Shown: positions 46,004 to 55,528 of the stretch, piece by piece | How positions within the stretch are numbered: position 1 is the stretch's first letter | How the letters are laid out: each line of letters opens with the position of its first letter | Assembly: GCF_000730645.1 (NCBI RefSeq) | Contig: NZ_BBIU01000011.1 | Location: forward strand, 62,001-126,000 | DNA: 64,000 bases | Reading direction: 5' to 3' | Source: Pseudomonas parafulva NBRC 16636 = DSM 17004 | GTDB lineage: Bacteria > Pseudomonadota > Gammaproteobacteria > Pseudomonadales > Pseudomonadaceae | Notes under the pieces: model-generated | Told to the model about the DNA's origin: nothing | What the model saw: only the letters and a program-made list of their open reading frames with translations | Database searches by the model: none | Position numbers and translations under genes: made by a program

Positions 46004-46624
46004 TCAGTAAACGGTGAGGATCAGGTTCCTTTCGGCTCCAGAAAGGGCATCTACAGCGATTCCACTTATCTCGTGCGGAAAATCGATGTTGGCCGAATAG
46101 GCTTGGAGGGCAGGCGCCAGCGTTCGCTCAACTCTGGCCGTAGGCTCAGCACCAGTCATCGCCACAGCCCAACCGCGCGTTGTCTTTGGGGTGATACCGA
46201 TAGCCAGCAGCAGGACATTCTGAAGCTGAGTGGTAACGTTGACCGGGCTTGCCGGGGCGAGATGTGCCTCAAGCTTCACGGCAGACCAACCCTGCGACCT
46301 GAAAACCAGAACGGACACGAAGATCGAGTTCGATCCCGCCCGGGTATATGCCGGAGGTGAAAGACCCTCGACAAAGCGTGCAGTGCAGACGTAATCCTGA
46401 ATACCCCCGACCCAGTGTTGCCAGCCTTTTGCCGACATCGTGGTCTGGATGTTTTCGTTGAGTGGAGACATGATCGTGACAACCAGGTCGCCTGGCTGAA
46501 CGCCGGCGGGCACCTTGGCCTCAACCGTGGCGGCGCCGCTTGCAAGCAGACTGCTCGAACCCACTAGCTGCCAAGCAGACCAAGGCCCCGGGAGCGCTCC
46601 TCCCATCAAAGCAGCCTCAATCAT
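46004..46624 (-). CDS. Phage tail-tip-associated protein
   Basis: A 206-residue beta-rich protein starting MIEAALMGGALPGPWSAWQL, without signal or membrane segment. It overlaps the preceding gene by 4 nt and precedes the strong terminator, so it closes the tail operon. The sequence VPAGVQPGDLVVTIMSPLNE resembles adhesin-like domains with a PAGVQPGDLLV pattern found in phage tail proteins. Precise role unknown. Confidence 0.6.
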   Translation of the reverse strand: MIEAALMGGALPGPWSAWQLVGSSSLLASGAATVEAKVPAGVQPGDLVVTIMSPLNENIQTTMSAKGWQHWVGGIQDYVCTARFVEGLSPPAYTRAGSNSIFVSVLVFRSQGWSAVKLEAHLAPASPVNVTTQLQNVLLLAIGITPKTTRGWAVAMTGAEPTARVERTLAPALQAYSANIDFPHEISGIAVDALSGAERNLILTVY

Positions 46625-47349
46625 GCTCGAGCTCCCACTGAACCCACCCAGCCATCGCCGATCCAGATCAGGATCACCGTCGTCCAGGCATTGCCGAGCA
46701 CGGGGACTTGGCTGTTGTTCCAGAGAATCCCCGCCGGCCAGGCGATGTTTGATTTGCCGGTGATATGCAGCACCACCGACATGGCCCGGTTGGCAGCAGG
46801 CGGATTGGCAAAGGTAAGGGACCGCTGCTGGCTTGCGTTGACCTTGAAGACCTGGCTCAGGCTCAGATCGAGTACCGCTGTCGTCGTAGCTACATCAAGA
46901 TCGTAGCGCCTTAGACTGCCGGTGTATTCCACGCCAGAGCCATCAGGCTTCACCACGAGAGGAAGCCCACCCTTTCCAGTCAATGCAGGGAGGCCAGCCG
47001 CCCCCTGCGCCGCGGCCGCCGCAGACTGGGCTGTATCACGGTAACCTTTGGCAGCGTCAGCCTGAGTCTTGGCAGCAGCAGCCTGCTGGCCAGCAGATCG
47101 CTCGCTCTGCGATGCAGATGACGCCCGCTGAGCAGCCAGTTCAACCTGCGCCGCACCGTTCTTGCTGGCAAGTTGAGCGCTTTCGGCTGCCGCCTCCGCT
47201 TGATCGCCTATGTAATCGATGGCCTGGTTCATCTGGTCCGCAAATTGCGGTAGAGCAGACATGAAGTTGTCAGCGAGCGTAGCGAAGGTGCCGGCCGAGT
47301 TCTGCCGGCTGGGCGCCTCAGGCAAAGGCGTGATAGTTGGTGTCGCCAT
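46621..47349 (-). CDS. Phage tail fibre-like protein with coiled coil
   Basis: A 242-residue protein starting MATPTITPLPEAPSRQNSAG. The PSRQNSAGTFATLADNFMSA opening, then a coiled coil (residues 40-110) of Ala, Gln and Ser, then a compact C-terminal domain with NIAWPAGILWNNSQVPVLGN are common in siphovirus tail-tip or fibre proteins. Start and stop overlap both neighbours. It probably trimerises and links the tail tip to the fibre. Confidence 0.7.
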   Translation of the reverse strand: MATPTITPLPEAPSRQNSAGTFATLADNFMSALPQFADQMNQAIDYIGDQAEAAAESAQLASKNGAAQVELAAQRASSASQSERSAGQQAAAAKTQADAAKGYRDTAQSAAAAAQGAAGLPALTGKGGLPLVVKPDGSGVEYTGSLRRYDLDVATTTAVLDLSLSQVFKVNASQQRSLTFANPPAANRAMSVVLHITGKSNIAWPAGILWNNSQVPVLGNAWTTVILIWIGDGWVGSVGARA

Positions 47350-48320
47350 CAGATGAGTCCTTCGACAGAGATTGAGCAGTCCGACGCCGTCGGGCCGCTG
47401 ATAACCAGGTTGAATTCCTTGTAGTAGCCGTAGAGGATCGTCGACTGGTAGCTTGCCTCTCCAATCCATACCAGCGGCTTTGCCCGGTACTTGCTGAGCA
47501 AGCGCTGCACTTGCGAGACCATGCTGGTGGGTACCATCACGTCGAATTCAGCGCGCTTGGAGTAGTCCCGCTCTACGATGACTGTATTGCCGAAGTCGTC
47601 CCGCTCCTTGCGGCTGTAGTCGGTAATACCGACTGAGGTCCCGTATAGCGCTTCACCTAGGGTCGCAGCCTTACCCAGAATGAGTGCACCGACTCGAGCA
47701 ATACCCGCGGGCTTAGCGACAGTGATCTCAATGGAGCCGTAACTGCCTACCGGAACGTTCAGCAGCACGAAGTCTTCGTTGACCTCAACCGGGGAGAAAA
47801 AGTAGTCGTACCAGTCGTTGATCCCATCGGTTGAGACCGGTGAGACATTCGACTGATACACAATGCCCTGGTAGGGATCGACCACTCGAACGTAGATCGA
47901 TGCGGCATCCAAGCCGAAGAAAGCCAATGAATCAACCGCTCTACCCGGGGCGATGGTCAGCGAGATGCTTTCAGGGTTGGTAGTGACCGTGCCGATCTTG
48001 TCATCGAACATCCTCCATCGGTTTGTCGGCCCCAGATCCAACCAGGTTGGCGGATCTGTAGGCTTGCCGGCCGGGCTTTTGTTGCTATTGGCCACGAGCG
48101 CTTCATAGTTCCGGTGGTCTAGCATCACGGCATCGCCGACTGCGTAAGACTTAGTCGATACCCACAGCGGGTTGTCGACCTCTGGAACGTTAGTCAGCAT
48201 CGATGCCACCTGGAAAGGCTGCCCAACCTGAACCACCAACGGCTCAGCATTGGGCTCCACCAAAAACGCCTCCATCACCGCCATGGCTGGGGTGATTTCG
48301 ACGGGCTCAATGATCCTCAC
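47349..48320 (-). CDS. Phage distal tail / tail-tip protein
   Basis: A 323-residue protein starting MRIIEPVEITPAMAVMEAFL, directly after the tape measure (4-nt overlap). It contains LWVSTKSYAVGDAVMLDHRN with a carbohydrate-binding-like W-x-x-x-x-x-Y-x-x-GD-x-V pattern (about residues 53-72), and a beta-rich body. Position suggests distal tail or baseplate hub. Not recognised as a lambda M, L, K, I or J homologue. Confidence 0.65.
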   Translation of the reverse strand: MRIIEPVEITPAMAVMEAFLVEPNAEPLVVQVGQPFQVASMLTNVPEVDNPLWVSTKSYAVGDAVMLDHRNYEALVANSNKSPAGKPTDPPTWLDLGPTNRWRMFDDKIGTVTTNPESISLTIAPGRAVDSLAFFGLDAASIYVRVVDPYQGIVYQSNVSPVSTDGINDWYDYFFSPVEVNEDFVLLNVPVGSYGSIEITVAKPAGIARVGALILGKAATLGEALYGTSVGITDYSRKERDDFGNTVIVERDYSKRAEFDVMVPTSMVSQVQRLLSKYRAKPLVWIGEASYQSTILYGYYKEFNLVISGPTASDCSISVEGLI

Positions 48321-51300
48321 GGGTACAGCTCCTGTTCCAGTTTCTGCGGTAGAAGATCAGTGTTCTTGGCAGCTTTCTGAGTGTTCTTGGCAATGGCGAA
48401 TAACGCCGACTTCAGCTCGGCCCGGAGCTCTCGTATTTCCGTAGAGCTAATGCCCCCCTGGCCGCCGCTGAGCAGCGATGCAGTCTGGCTAGCGTTGTAG
48501 ATGCGACTGGGGCCGGTAACCTCCAGCTCTGGCCCTCTTTCGCCAACCAAACGCAAGCCGCCGCCGAAGCTACCGCCACTGGCAAAGCCGGGTATCTTGA
48601 TGGTTTCTCCATTTGCCTTGCCCGACGTTGCGATAGCCTGCACCAGCGCGTCATAGGTCAATAACCCACCGCTCAGCGCGCCAGTCCAATCCGCCAACCC
48701 TCCAGCCTCAGCCTCACGCCCCAGCACCGTTCGATATACGGCACGCACTATCGCGGCGTTGTTCTCGTAGGTGTTTAGCTTGGCCGCACTGGCATCCTTG
48801 ACCGATAAAGCGCCCGATACCGCCTGGCTCAAGTTCTGGACAGCGATGGCCACCGACACCACCGAGTTGTCCACGCCGTTGAGCGCGTCAATCTGCGCCT
48901 GGGCAAGGCTTAGTTGGGCATCGTACTGAGCGATCTGCAGATCGTAAGACTTCTTCGCCTGCTCGATCCTCACCTGCAAGCTCTGAACAGACTTCTCAGC
49001 TGCAGTCAGCTGCTTGCCGTTTGCGGCTTCCAGCTGGCTGACGATATTGGCCGTGCGGCCCTGGTCGCGGTTGTAAGCCTCGAGCGATGCGTAGGCGTTG
49101 CTGTTGTTCTGGCTGACGACACTGAGCGCATCCTCAAGCCCGCTGACACCCGCCAGAGACTTGCCCGCTCGCACCGTGGCCATGGCGCTATTAAGTATGG
49201 CCAGCGCCTGGGCCCTGAGCATCTTTACGGCATCGTCGGTATCGCCGCGCAAGGACTTCAGCGCATTGCCAAGGGCGGCCCCAGCTGAGGACAGGTCGCT
49301 AACGTTCTTCTGGGCGGTTTGTGACATGTCGCTCAGCGAGGCAACTTGGGCATCATAGGCCTGCGTAAGCGCAGACTTTTGAGCGTTGATCGCACGCTGG
49401 ACAGAGCCGAAGGCTTTGTTGACGCCATCTTGCAGCGCCTCGGCGACCTTCGCGGCTGCCTCGGTGGCCTCCTGCGCCGCTTTGGCTGCGGCGTCGGCGG
49501 CTTGGGCAGCCTTTGACTCAAGGATATCGTAGGCCTGCGCCGCTGACCCTGCAGCACCGATCAGGGTCAAATACATGCCCTGCCCAACTTCGGTGGTGAG
49601 GTCTAGGGCCTCGACCATCTTACGATACGCCTCGCGTGTTTCCGGCAGCGTAACGTTCATGTCCTTGAACTGCTGTCGGACCGCTGACAGCGTTTTGTCG
49701 GCGCGCTCGGTCTCACTGAAGAACGCTTCGAAGTATCCGTTCAGGCTCTCGGTGTATGCCTCCATGCCACCTGCCGCAGTGACCATAGCGTTCGCGAGGT
49801 CCATCGAATGCGGTGATAGCTTCAGCATGGCCACATCGATGAGGTCCAGCGACTTGTTGAAGCTCTCGAACGTGGCAATCCGCTGCCCCAGCTCGGCGAA
49901 GCTGTAGCCAAATCCCCCAACACCTTTATCCAGGTAGGCGACCATCTGATCAGCAAACCCGCTGAACAGATCATTGATCGCCGCCTGGATTTGCTCCTGG
50001 GTTTGACCCTTGGTGGATATCTGCTTGCGGGCAATGGTCAGGCCAGAAAAGGCGCCCTCACCCACAGACACGCCGATGCGTGCCAGTAGGTCCACCACGC
50101 TGTCTTGGGTCTCGCTGTAGGTTTGCTCCAGCGCGGCCTGGAATTCAGGGTTGAGCGCCGAGTAGCGCGTGCGTTTTTTGCTGGAACTGAACAGCCCCCC
50201 CTTTTTCTTCTGGTAGATGTACTCCCAGCCCTGAAAGTCTCCGTTGTTGACGCCCAGCTCAAAGCCGCCGTCCTTGGTCTGCCACTTGCCGCCGAACAGC
50301 GCGGAACTGACTTTACCCAGAACCGCCGAGGCCAGAGTCGAGCCAGTGAGCATGGCCGCCATCTTGCCGCCCACCAGTTTGGATGCAATCTTGTCGGTCA
50401 GGCCCAGGCTGGCCATCATGGTTTTTGCGAGGGGGTCGTATTTGATCAGGTCGAGATTCGTGACCTCGCTTGTCTTGAACCTTACGCCCTGGTCGTACAG
50501 CTTGCCGCTCTGGTAGGCGCCCGTGATGGCCGCCACCACCCACCCCACGGGGTTGGAAGCCATGGCCGCCAACTGCCCCATAAGGCCAGTGCTCACACCC
50601 GCAGCAGCGCCGCCGGCTGCCGCAGTGCCGGCATATGCTGCTCCCCCGACGCCGATGCTGCTGCCCACGGTAGCAGCGCCTTGGGCCACCGCGCCTTGAA
50701 GCGCTGCCGAGGTAGCCGCGTTCGCGGCTATCTGCGAGCTGGTAGAGCCCAAGATCGAGCTGACCACGCTGCTGAACCCACTGGAGAGGCTGCTAGTCAG
50801 TCCGCTGAACAGGTTGGCGTAATAGCTGTAGCCGCCATTGATAGCCCCACTCAGGCCGCCAGACGCCCAGCCGGAGGCAACGCTTGAGCCCACCCCTGTG
50901 ATAGCACTGTAGACCTTGTAGAGCATGTTGCCGGTGCTTGCCAGCGAACTGAGCTGGCCAGTGCCGCCACCGCTCGAACCACTGCCGAGCAGTTTGCCCC
51001 ACACCGAGGAAAGGCCCTGTCCATTGTCTGTACCAGTCAGCCAGTTGCTGATTGAAGCCAGCAGCGGCTTGGTAGTGAGCATGTGGATGATCTCGCCAAG
51101 AGTCTGCTTGAACCCCTTGACCAGGTCGTCCCGGAGTTTGCTCGCTCCGCTACCAATGTTGGACCAGGCGTTGGCAAAGGCTTGGTCCACACGGTCGATC
51201 GCGCCCTCGGTCATCTGCCCCCAGAGAGTGGACTTGCTCCTATTGACCTCATACTCGTTGCCGAGCTTGGCCAGAGCCGCCTGGTATGCAGCGGCATTCT

Positions 51301-53911
51301 CGGGATACAGCGCCATCGCCGCGTTGAGCGCCTTTTGATCCTCGATGTAGTCCTTGAGCAGCTTCTGCTCAGGATAAAGGCGCTCCATGAGCGATCCTGC
51401 CGAGGACGCCTGCTTCGCCACTTCGATAGCATCAAGCTGGGCTCGGGTGGCCGCCACCAACGCATCGTACTCGGCGCTGGACTGGGCAATGCTCTTCCCG
51501 GCCAAGGCAACCTTCACGGCCTTCTGAGCATTGTAGGAAGCCAGCGCGGCAGCCCCTTGAAGCGTCGCCTTCGCTAAAGCCGTCTGATCAGCTGCTTCCT
51601 GCTGCAGATCATAGGCCTGCTTGCTGACCGCGAGTTTGTCCTCAGCAGCCATCTGCCTGGTGATTGCGGAGGTGACCGCATCACGCGCCCCCGCCCCGGA
51701 CTTCAGCAGTGCCTCCTCCACTTTCTGCTTGAGGGTGAACTCGCGGGAGCGATCGTTGCCGGCCAGGTAAGCAGCCGCCAACCCCTCAGCCGAGGCAACA
51801 GCGATGTCCGCCTGAACCTTCAGATCGGACAATGCTTTGGCTTGATTTTTGGCCTGGGTAGCTGCCTCCTTGGCCGCGCCAGTCGCCCCCTTGGTGGCCT
51901 TGGTGGCGGCATCATCCGCCGCCTTCTGCGCATCCTTGGCAGCAGCCGCAGAGCGGATTGCGACGACCATTTCGTCAGTGAGCAGCTTGTTTTCAGCGAT
52001 GAACCGGTTGGCTGCCTGCAGCGCGGTTTTATCCTGAGCAGTTGCCAGTTGCTTCTGCAACTGCTCCAGATACTTCTGCCCCTCACCGGCAGCAGATGCC
52101 TTGGCAGCTGCATTCTCACGCTCCGCCCGGGTGTTGTCATCGGTAGCACCAGTCAGCTCGGCGAGCGCTTGCTTCTGGTTTTGCAGCAGCGCGCTCAGCT
52201 CGGTGACCGGCTGTTGGCTGGACTCAAGCGCCTGCGCCATGTCTTCCGTGACACCAGGCATCAGGCGAAGCTGATCAGCAACCGCTTTCCAATCGACAGT
52301 GATGCCAGCGGCCTGATCTTTGGACGCTTTTCGTACCAGGTCCAGGGTTGACTGCATGTCAGCCGGCAGGCCGACGAGCCCCGCCATCAGCCCATCCGCG
52401 CCAGCAGCCCCCATGTTGCGCAGGTCGGACTCGAACTTGTCGGCGAGCGCCCCGGACATTTGCGACAGCTTGTCTTGCGTTTCCTCAATGCTCGATCGCA
52501 GCTCCCGCAGAGTAACTGCTTGAGTTGCCCTGTTGAGCTTATTGAAACGCTCGGCGAGCTTGTCGACTGGGTCAGCTAAATCGCCGAGTTTCTTCTCGAG
52601 CGATCCAGTGTTGTCCCGCAAGGTCAGAAAAGCGGTGGCGGCGCCCACAGCCAGCATGGCAATCCCGGCTGGTCCGCCGAGCAGGCCGAGCAATGTCCGG
52701 CCAGTACCCACAATTGCGCTTTGCGCAGCACCCACTGCGGCTGTGGCTCGGGCCTCAACCATCCTGGCTTCAGCGAGCTGCAGCGCCAGCTGCTTCTCAA
52801 CCGCCATGCCGCTGATGCGAGTTTTGGAAGCCGCCAGCTCTTTCTCAGCCAAGAAAACGGCGGTTTGGGCCTTCCGCTGATCCGCCTGGGCAGCAAGCAA
52901 CACAGTGGCAGCCTGCGCACGACGCGCCATGAAGTCTTCAATAGCCGCCTTCGTTGCGAGCACAGAGCCTGCTGCAGAAGCGCTCAAAGACCTTGCATAG
53001 ACCGCCAACGCGCCAGCTGCAGCGACGCCGGCAATCTCGGCGATGGTACCGAAATTGTCAGCCAGAACCGAAATGCCGGACGCGAGCAAACCGGTGAAGT
53101 CAGTGGATTCGTTCAGCTGACCGACGTATACAGTGAAGGCGTTGTTCAGCGCGGTCAGAGCATCGCGAACCGCAACCCCCATGCTATCTGCCAGAAGCCC
53201 GTTGGCAACTGCGCTTTTCTGCAACCCCTCGGTGAGGGTGTCGAGACTGAGCTTGCCCTGGGCACCAAGGCTGCGGATCTCCTCAGCAGTCTTACCCGTG
53301 GCCTGCGCAATGGTGTCGACGACAGTAGGCATGGCGGCGAGGATCGACTGCCAGCCGTCCGCGTCGATCTTCCCGGTTTGCAGCGCTTTAGAATAGGCAT
53401 CAATGGCCGAACTGGCCTTGTCCACCGAAGCGGAGTTGGTCACCAACAGATAGCTGAAACTGTCCATGACATCCATGGACTCATCAGCACTGAGACCCAT
53501 CGAGCGAAGGCTGTCGGCAGTCCGGATGTAGAGCTCTTGAGCTTCTTCCAGCGGTCGGTAAGTGCGATTCGCCGTGGCCAGAAGCCGATCCTGGACAGCG
53601 CTGTACTCCCCAAAGCTCTTGGTCGCCAGGCCGATCCGGTCCGACATCTGGGAGTAAGAGTCAGCAGTCTTGAGAATGGTCCCAATGGAAGCCGCACCAA
53701 CAGCGGCCGCCAGAGCGCTCTTCAGCAATCCACCTGCAGTTTGGGCGCTCGCGCCTACACGATCGAACGCATCGTCTACCCGGGCCAGGCTGCCGTCCAT
53801 CTTCTTTGAGGTGGACGCGACCGCCGATTCGCCACGCGCAATCTCCTGCCGCAACTGTGCGGTCGTGGCCTCGATCCGGACCAACATACCCTGAACGTCG
53901 CTATCTGCCAT
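48317..53911 (-). CDS. Tail tape measure protein
   Basis: An 1864-residue protein that sets tail length and reaches into the cell during DNA entry. The N-terminal tape-measure domain (residues about 60-260) includes ADSYSQMSDRIGLATKSFGE and ATANRTYRPLEEAQELYIRT. Long Ala/Gln/Lys helices, hydrophobic Gly/Ala-rich segments (about 1040-1130), further helices, then YRTVLGREAEAGGLADW (near 1727) resembling a DUF4214 domain, and the tape-measure tail GFASGGSFGGGLRLVGERGP complete it. It is preceded by the G/GT chaperone pair, as in lambda. Confidence 0.92.
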   Translation of the reverse strand: MADSDVQGMLVRIEATTAQLRQEIARGESAVASTSKKMDGSLARVDDAFDRVGASAQTAGGLLKSALAAAVGAASIGTILKTADSYSQMSDRIGLATKSFGEYSAVQDRLLATANRTYRPLEEAQELYIRTADSLRSMGLSADESMDVMDSFSYLLVTNSASVDKASSAIDAYSKALQTGKIDADGWQSILAAMPTVVDTIAQATGKTAEEIRSLGAQGKLSLDTLTEGLQKSAVANGLLADSMGVAVRDALTALNNAFTVYVGQLNESTDFTGLLASGISVLADNFGTIAEIAGVAAAGALAVYARSLSASAAGSVLATKAAIEDFMARRAQAATVLLAAQADQRKAQTAVFLAEKELAASKTRISGMAVEKQLALQLAEARMVEARATAAVGAAQSAIVGTGRTLLGLLGGPAGIAMLAVGAATAFLTLRDNTGSLEKKLGDLADPVDKLAERFNKLNRATQAVTLRELRSSIEETQDKLSQMSGALADKFESDLRNMGAAGADGLMAGLVGLPADMQSTLDLVRKASKDQAAGITVDWKAVADQLRLMPGVTEDMAQALESSQQPVTELSALLQNQKQALAELTGATDDNTRAERENAAAKASAAGEGQKYLEQLQKQLATAQDKTALQAANRFIAENKLLTDEMVVAIRSAAAAKDAQKAADDAATKATKGATGAAKEAATQAKNQAKALSDLKVQADIAVASAEGLAAAYLAGNDRSREFTLKQKVEEALLKSGAGARDAVTSAITRQMAAEDKLAVSKQAYDLQQEAADQTALAKATLQGAAALASYNAQKAVKVALAGKSIAQSSAEYDALVAATRAQLDAIEVAKQASSAGSLMERLYPEQKLLKDYIEDQKALNAAMALYPENAAAYQAALAKLGNEYEVNRSKSTLWGQMTEGAIDRVDQAFANAWSNIGSGASKLRDDLVKGFKQTLGEIIHMLTTKPLLASISNWLTGTDNGQGLSSVWGKLLGSGSSGGGTGQLSSLASTGNMLYKVYSAITGVGSSVASGWASGGLSGAINGGYSYYANLFSGLTSSLSSGFSSVVSSILGSTSSQIAANAATSAALQGAVAQGAATVGSSIGVGGAAYAGTAAAGGAAAGVSTGLMGQLAAMASNPVGWVVAAITGAYQSGKLYDQGVRFKTSEVTNLDLIKYDPLAKTMMASLGLTDKIASKLVGGKMAAMLTGSTLASAVLGKVSSALFGGKWQTKDGGFELGVNNGDFQGWEYIYQKKKGGLFSSSKKRTRYSALNPEFQAALEQTYSETQDSVVDLLARIGVSVGEGAFSGLTIARKQISTKGQTQEQIQAAINDLFSGFADQMVAYLDKGVGGFGYSFAELGQRIATFESFNKSLDLIDVAMLKLSPHSMDLANAMVTAAGGMEAYTESLNGYFEAFFSETERADKTLSAVRQQFKDMNVTLPETREAYRKMVEALDLTTEVGQGMYLTLIGAAGSAAQAYDILESKAAQAADAAAKAAQEATEAAAKVAEALQDGVNKAFGSVQRAINAQKSALTQAYDAQVASLSDMSQTAQKNVSDLSSAGAALGNALKSLRGDTDDAVKMLRAQALAILNSAMATVRAGKSLAGVSGLEDALSVVSQNNSNAYASLEAYNRDQGRTANIVSQLEAANGKQLTAAEKSVQSLQVRIEQAKKSYDLQIAQYDAQLSLAQAQIDALNGVDNSVVSVAIAVQNLSQAVSGALSVKDASAAKLNTYENNAAIVRAVYRTVLGREAEAGGLADWTGALSGGLLTYDALVQAIATSGKANGETIKIPGFASGGSFGGGLRLVGERGPELEVTGPSRIYNASQTASLLSGGQGGISSTEIRELRAELKSALFAIAKNTQKAAKNTDLLPQKLEQELYP

Positions 53912-53947
53912 GTTTCCCCCAGGCGATAAGCAACCCGCCTGGGCGGG

Positions 53948-54546
53948 TCAATGGTTGGCCGCCAGACGCGATGCGGCAGCCCCCCGCAGGCCACGCCGAA
54001 GGTCTTTCGCCACGGCCGCCTTGGAGGGCTTCGTCTCCGGCTGGCCGAACGGATTGGTTTTTTTCAGGAAGTCAGCTTTCGCTTCCCAAGCCAGGATGAT
54101 CTCGACCACCGGGGTTTCCCAGGCGTCGCGGGGAGACCACCCTAGCCAACCTGTGGCTATTCCGAAGAGCTCGTCGACGTAGCTGCCGTTGCCAGGTCGC
54201 TCGGTTCGTTTCCCTGCGACTCTTCGAGTTCTTCATCGGTCTTGCCGCCTGGATTCAGCAGTGCCTTCACGAACTGCAGTACCTGGGTTCCGACCTTGTT
54301 CACGCCGCCCTCGAACACAGCCTCCTCGACCGCCTCGAGCTCTTTGCGCTTGTTGGTATCGATACCGGCGCCGGCGGCAATGATGAATGCGGTGGCAGTG
54401 ATGTTGGCCGCGCCCAGTGCCTGCATCGCGGGCAGAATGCCGCCGAAACGGTTCTCCAGAGCGCGAGCAGCCCGGAGGGTGGGCTTGAGGGTAAAGCTGT
54501 CGCTGCCGGCTTCGACAGTGACGGTGCCATGATTGGTCTTGGACAT
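53948..54546 (-). CDS. Tail assembly chaperone GT-type fusion made by -1 frameshift
   Basis: Predicted fusion of the 54546-54208 frame with the -1 frame 54208-53948, about 199 residues. After the slip the sequence runs ...YVDELFGIATGWLGWSPRDA and ends ...AASRLAANH. The downstream frame has no independent start with a good site before it but an open frame across the slip window, bounded by a TGA upstream of the heptamer and the G stop downstream. By analogy with lambda gpG/gpGT it binds the tape measure during tail assembly. Confidence 0.8.
54157..54546 (-). CDS. Tail assembly chaperone G-like protein
   Basis: The unshifted product, 129 residues from MSKTNHGTVTVEAGSDSFTL. KPTLRAARALENRFGGILPA is characteristic of gene-transfer-agent and siphovirus tail chaperones. 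The C-terminal tail is acidic and Ser/Thr-rich (DLATAATSTSSSE). It lies between tail tube and tape measure, the place of lambda G. Confidence 0.85.
   Translation of the reverse strand: MSKTNHGTVTVEAGSDSFTLKPTLRAARALENRFGGILPAMQALGAANITATAFIIAAGAGIDTNKRKELEAVEEAVFEGGVNKVGTQVLQFVKALLNPGGKTDEELEESQGNEPSDLATAATSTSSSE
54208..54214 (-). promoter_or_regulatory. Programmed -1 ribosomal slippery site GGGAAAC
   Basis: Read in the G frame as CAG GGA AAC, the heptamer fits X-XXY-YYZ exactly and resembles lambda's GGGAAAG. It sits 16 codons before the G stop. Confidence 0.85.
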
Positions 54547-54614
54547 TGCGAGTTCCTTGAATTACGAGGGGTGAATAACGGAGGCGCGGCCAGTGGCGGC
54601 GCCTCAGGCGTGCA

Positions 54615-55088
54615 TTACGGAGCCGGCTGTGCCTCGTAGATCTCGGAGTTGATGCCGACAGTCACGGTGCGCTTGAGAACATCCTCGGCACCGCCGACCT
54701 GCTTGCGAGACGACATGACCTTGGCGGCGAAGTAATCAGCGACACCACTTTCGTACAGCACCTTCACCGGGTAGTCGAAGCGGCTGCGATCTTTCTGTGC
54801 GGCCTGGAGAGCCAGCTGGCCTGCGTCGTCGTCCAGCAGACCGATGGACAGGTCTACAGACCCGGCATCGGCCAAGCCTTTGAGGTGCCGGGTTCGGGAG
54901 GCGGCGAGCGAGGCGAACGTGACATCACCTACCTCATCGCCGTAATCGCCGATGTTCTCAACTTCGCCGATCTCGGTGTAGGTGATGGCGGCCAGCAAGG
55001 TCAGGGCGGCAGCGTTGTCTTTGGGCAGTTCAGCGGCCAGGCGCGGGCCGATGAAAATTTTCGTGCCGGCTGCGGTAGTAACAGGCAT
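54615..55088 (-). CDS. Major tail tube protein
   Basis: A 157-residue protein starting MPVTTAAGTKIFIGPRLAAE. YTEIGEVENIGDYGDEVGDV followed by a beta-rich body (DYPVKVLYESGVADYFAAKV) matches tail tube proteins of the lambda gpV/HK97 type. It would polymerise around the tape measure to form the non-contractile tail. An inverted repeat GAGGCGC/GCGCCTC after the gene may modulate the ratio of tube to chaperone. Confidence 0.85.
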   Translation of the reverse strand: MPVTTAAGTKIFIGPRLAAELPKDNAAALTLLAAITYTEIGEVENIGDYGDEVGDVTFASLAASRTRHLKGLADAGSVDLSIGLLDDDAGQLALQAAQKDRSRFDYPVKVLYESGVADYFAAKVMSSRKQVGGAEDVLKRTVTVGINSEIYEAQPAP

Positions 55089-55143
55089 GGGTAGTCCTCC
55101 TGGGACAGGTGATATGCCGCAACGCGGCGGTTTCAGGGGTAAA

Positions 55144-55527
55144 TCAGTGTTGGGTGAGGACGCGCAGCGTCACCGCACCCTGGTAGGTCATGCCATCAGG
55201 CTCGCGGCTGGTCTGCTTGCGCGTGACCTGCATGCCGATGACATGACCGGTTGTGAGCACCAGCGGCTGGTTGTGAAGAAGGGCGTCGATCTTGGCCATG
55301 ATCTCGTGCACCTCTTTCTGGCCCTGGTATTGGCTCCAGACCGACAGATACAGGAAGCGCTGGTCTTTGCGGCTGGCCAAGAAATCCGCTGCATCGCTGA
55401 CTGCACTGTCGAGAGTCACGTAAGGAAACGGCGCGTTGTCGGGCACGCCGTCGTGTACTGGGCACGGCAGGCCCGCGGCCAAGCGGTCATACAGTGCGAC
55501 CTGCAGGGCCCATGCTGGATCTGCCAT
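55144..55527 (-). CDS. Tail completion / DUF3168-type protein
   Basis: A 127-residue protein starting MADPAWALQVALYDRLAAGL. PFPYVTLDSAVSDAADF and LYLSVWSQYQGQKEVHEIMA fit the DUF3168 (SPP1 gp17-like, lambda U-like) tail terminator family. It lies between the gp10-like gene and tail tube, as expected. ATG 55527 avoids a 22-codon extension without similarity. Confidence 0.85.
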   Translation of the reverse strand: MADPAWALQVALYDRLAAGLPCPVHDGVPDNAPFPYVTLDSAVSDAADFLASRKDQRFLYLSVWSQYQGQKEVHEIMAKIDALLHNQPLVLTTGHVIGMQVTRKQTSREPDGMTYQGAVTLRVLTQH

Positions 55528-55528
55528 G

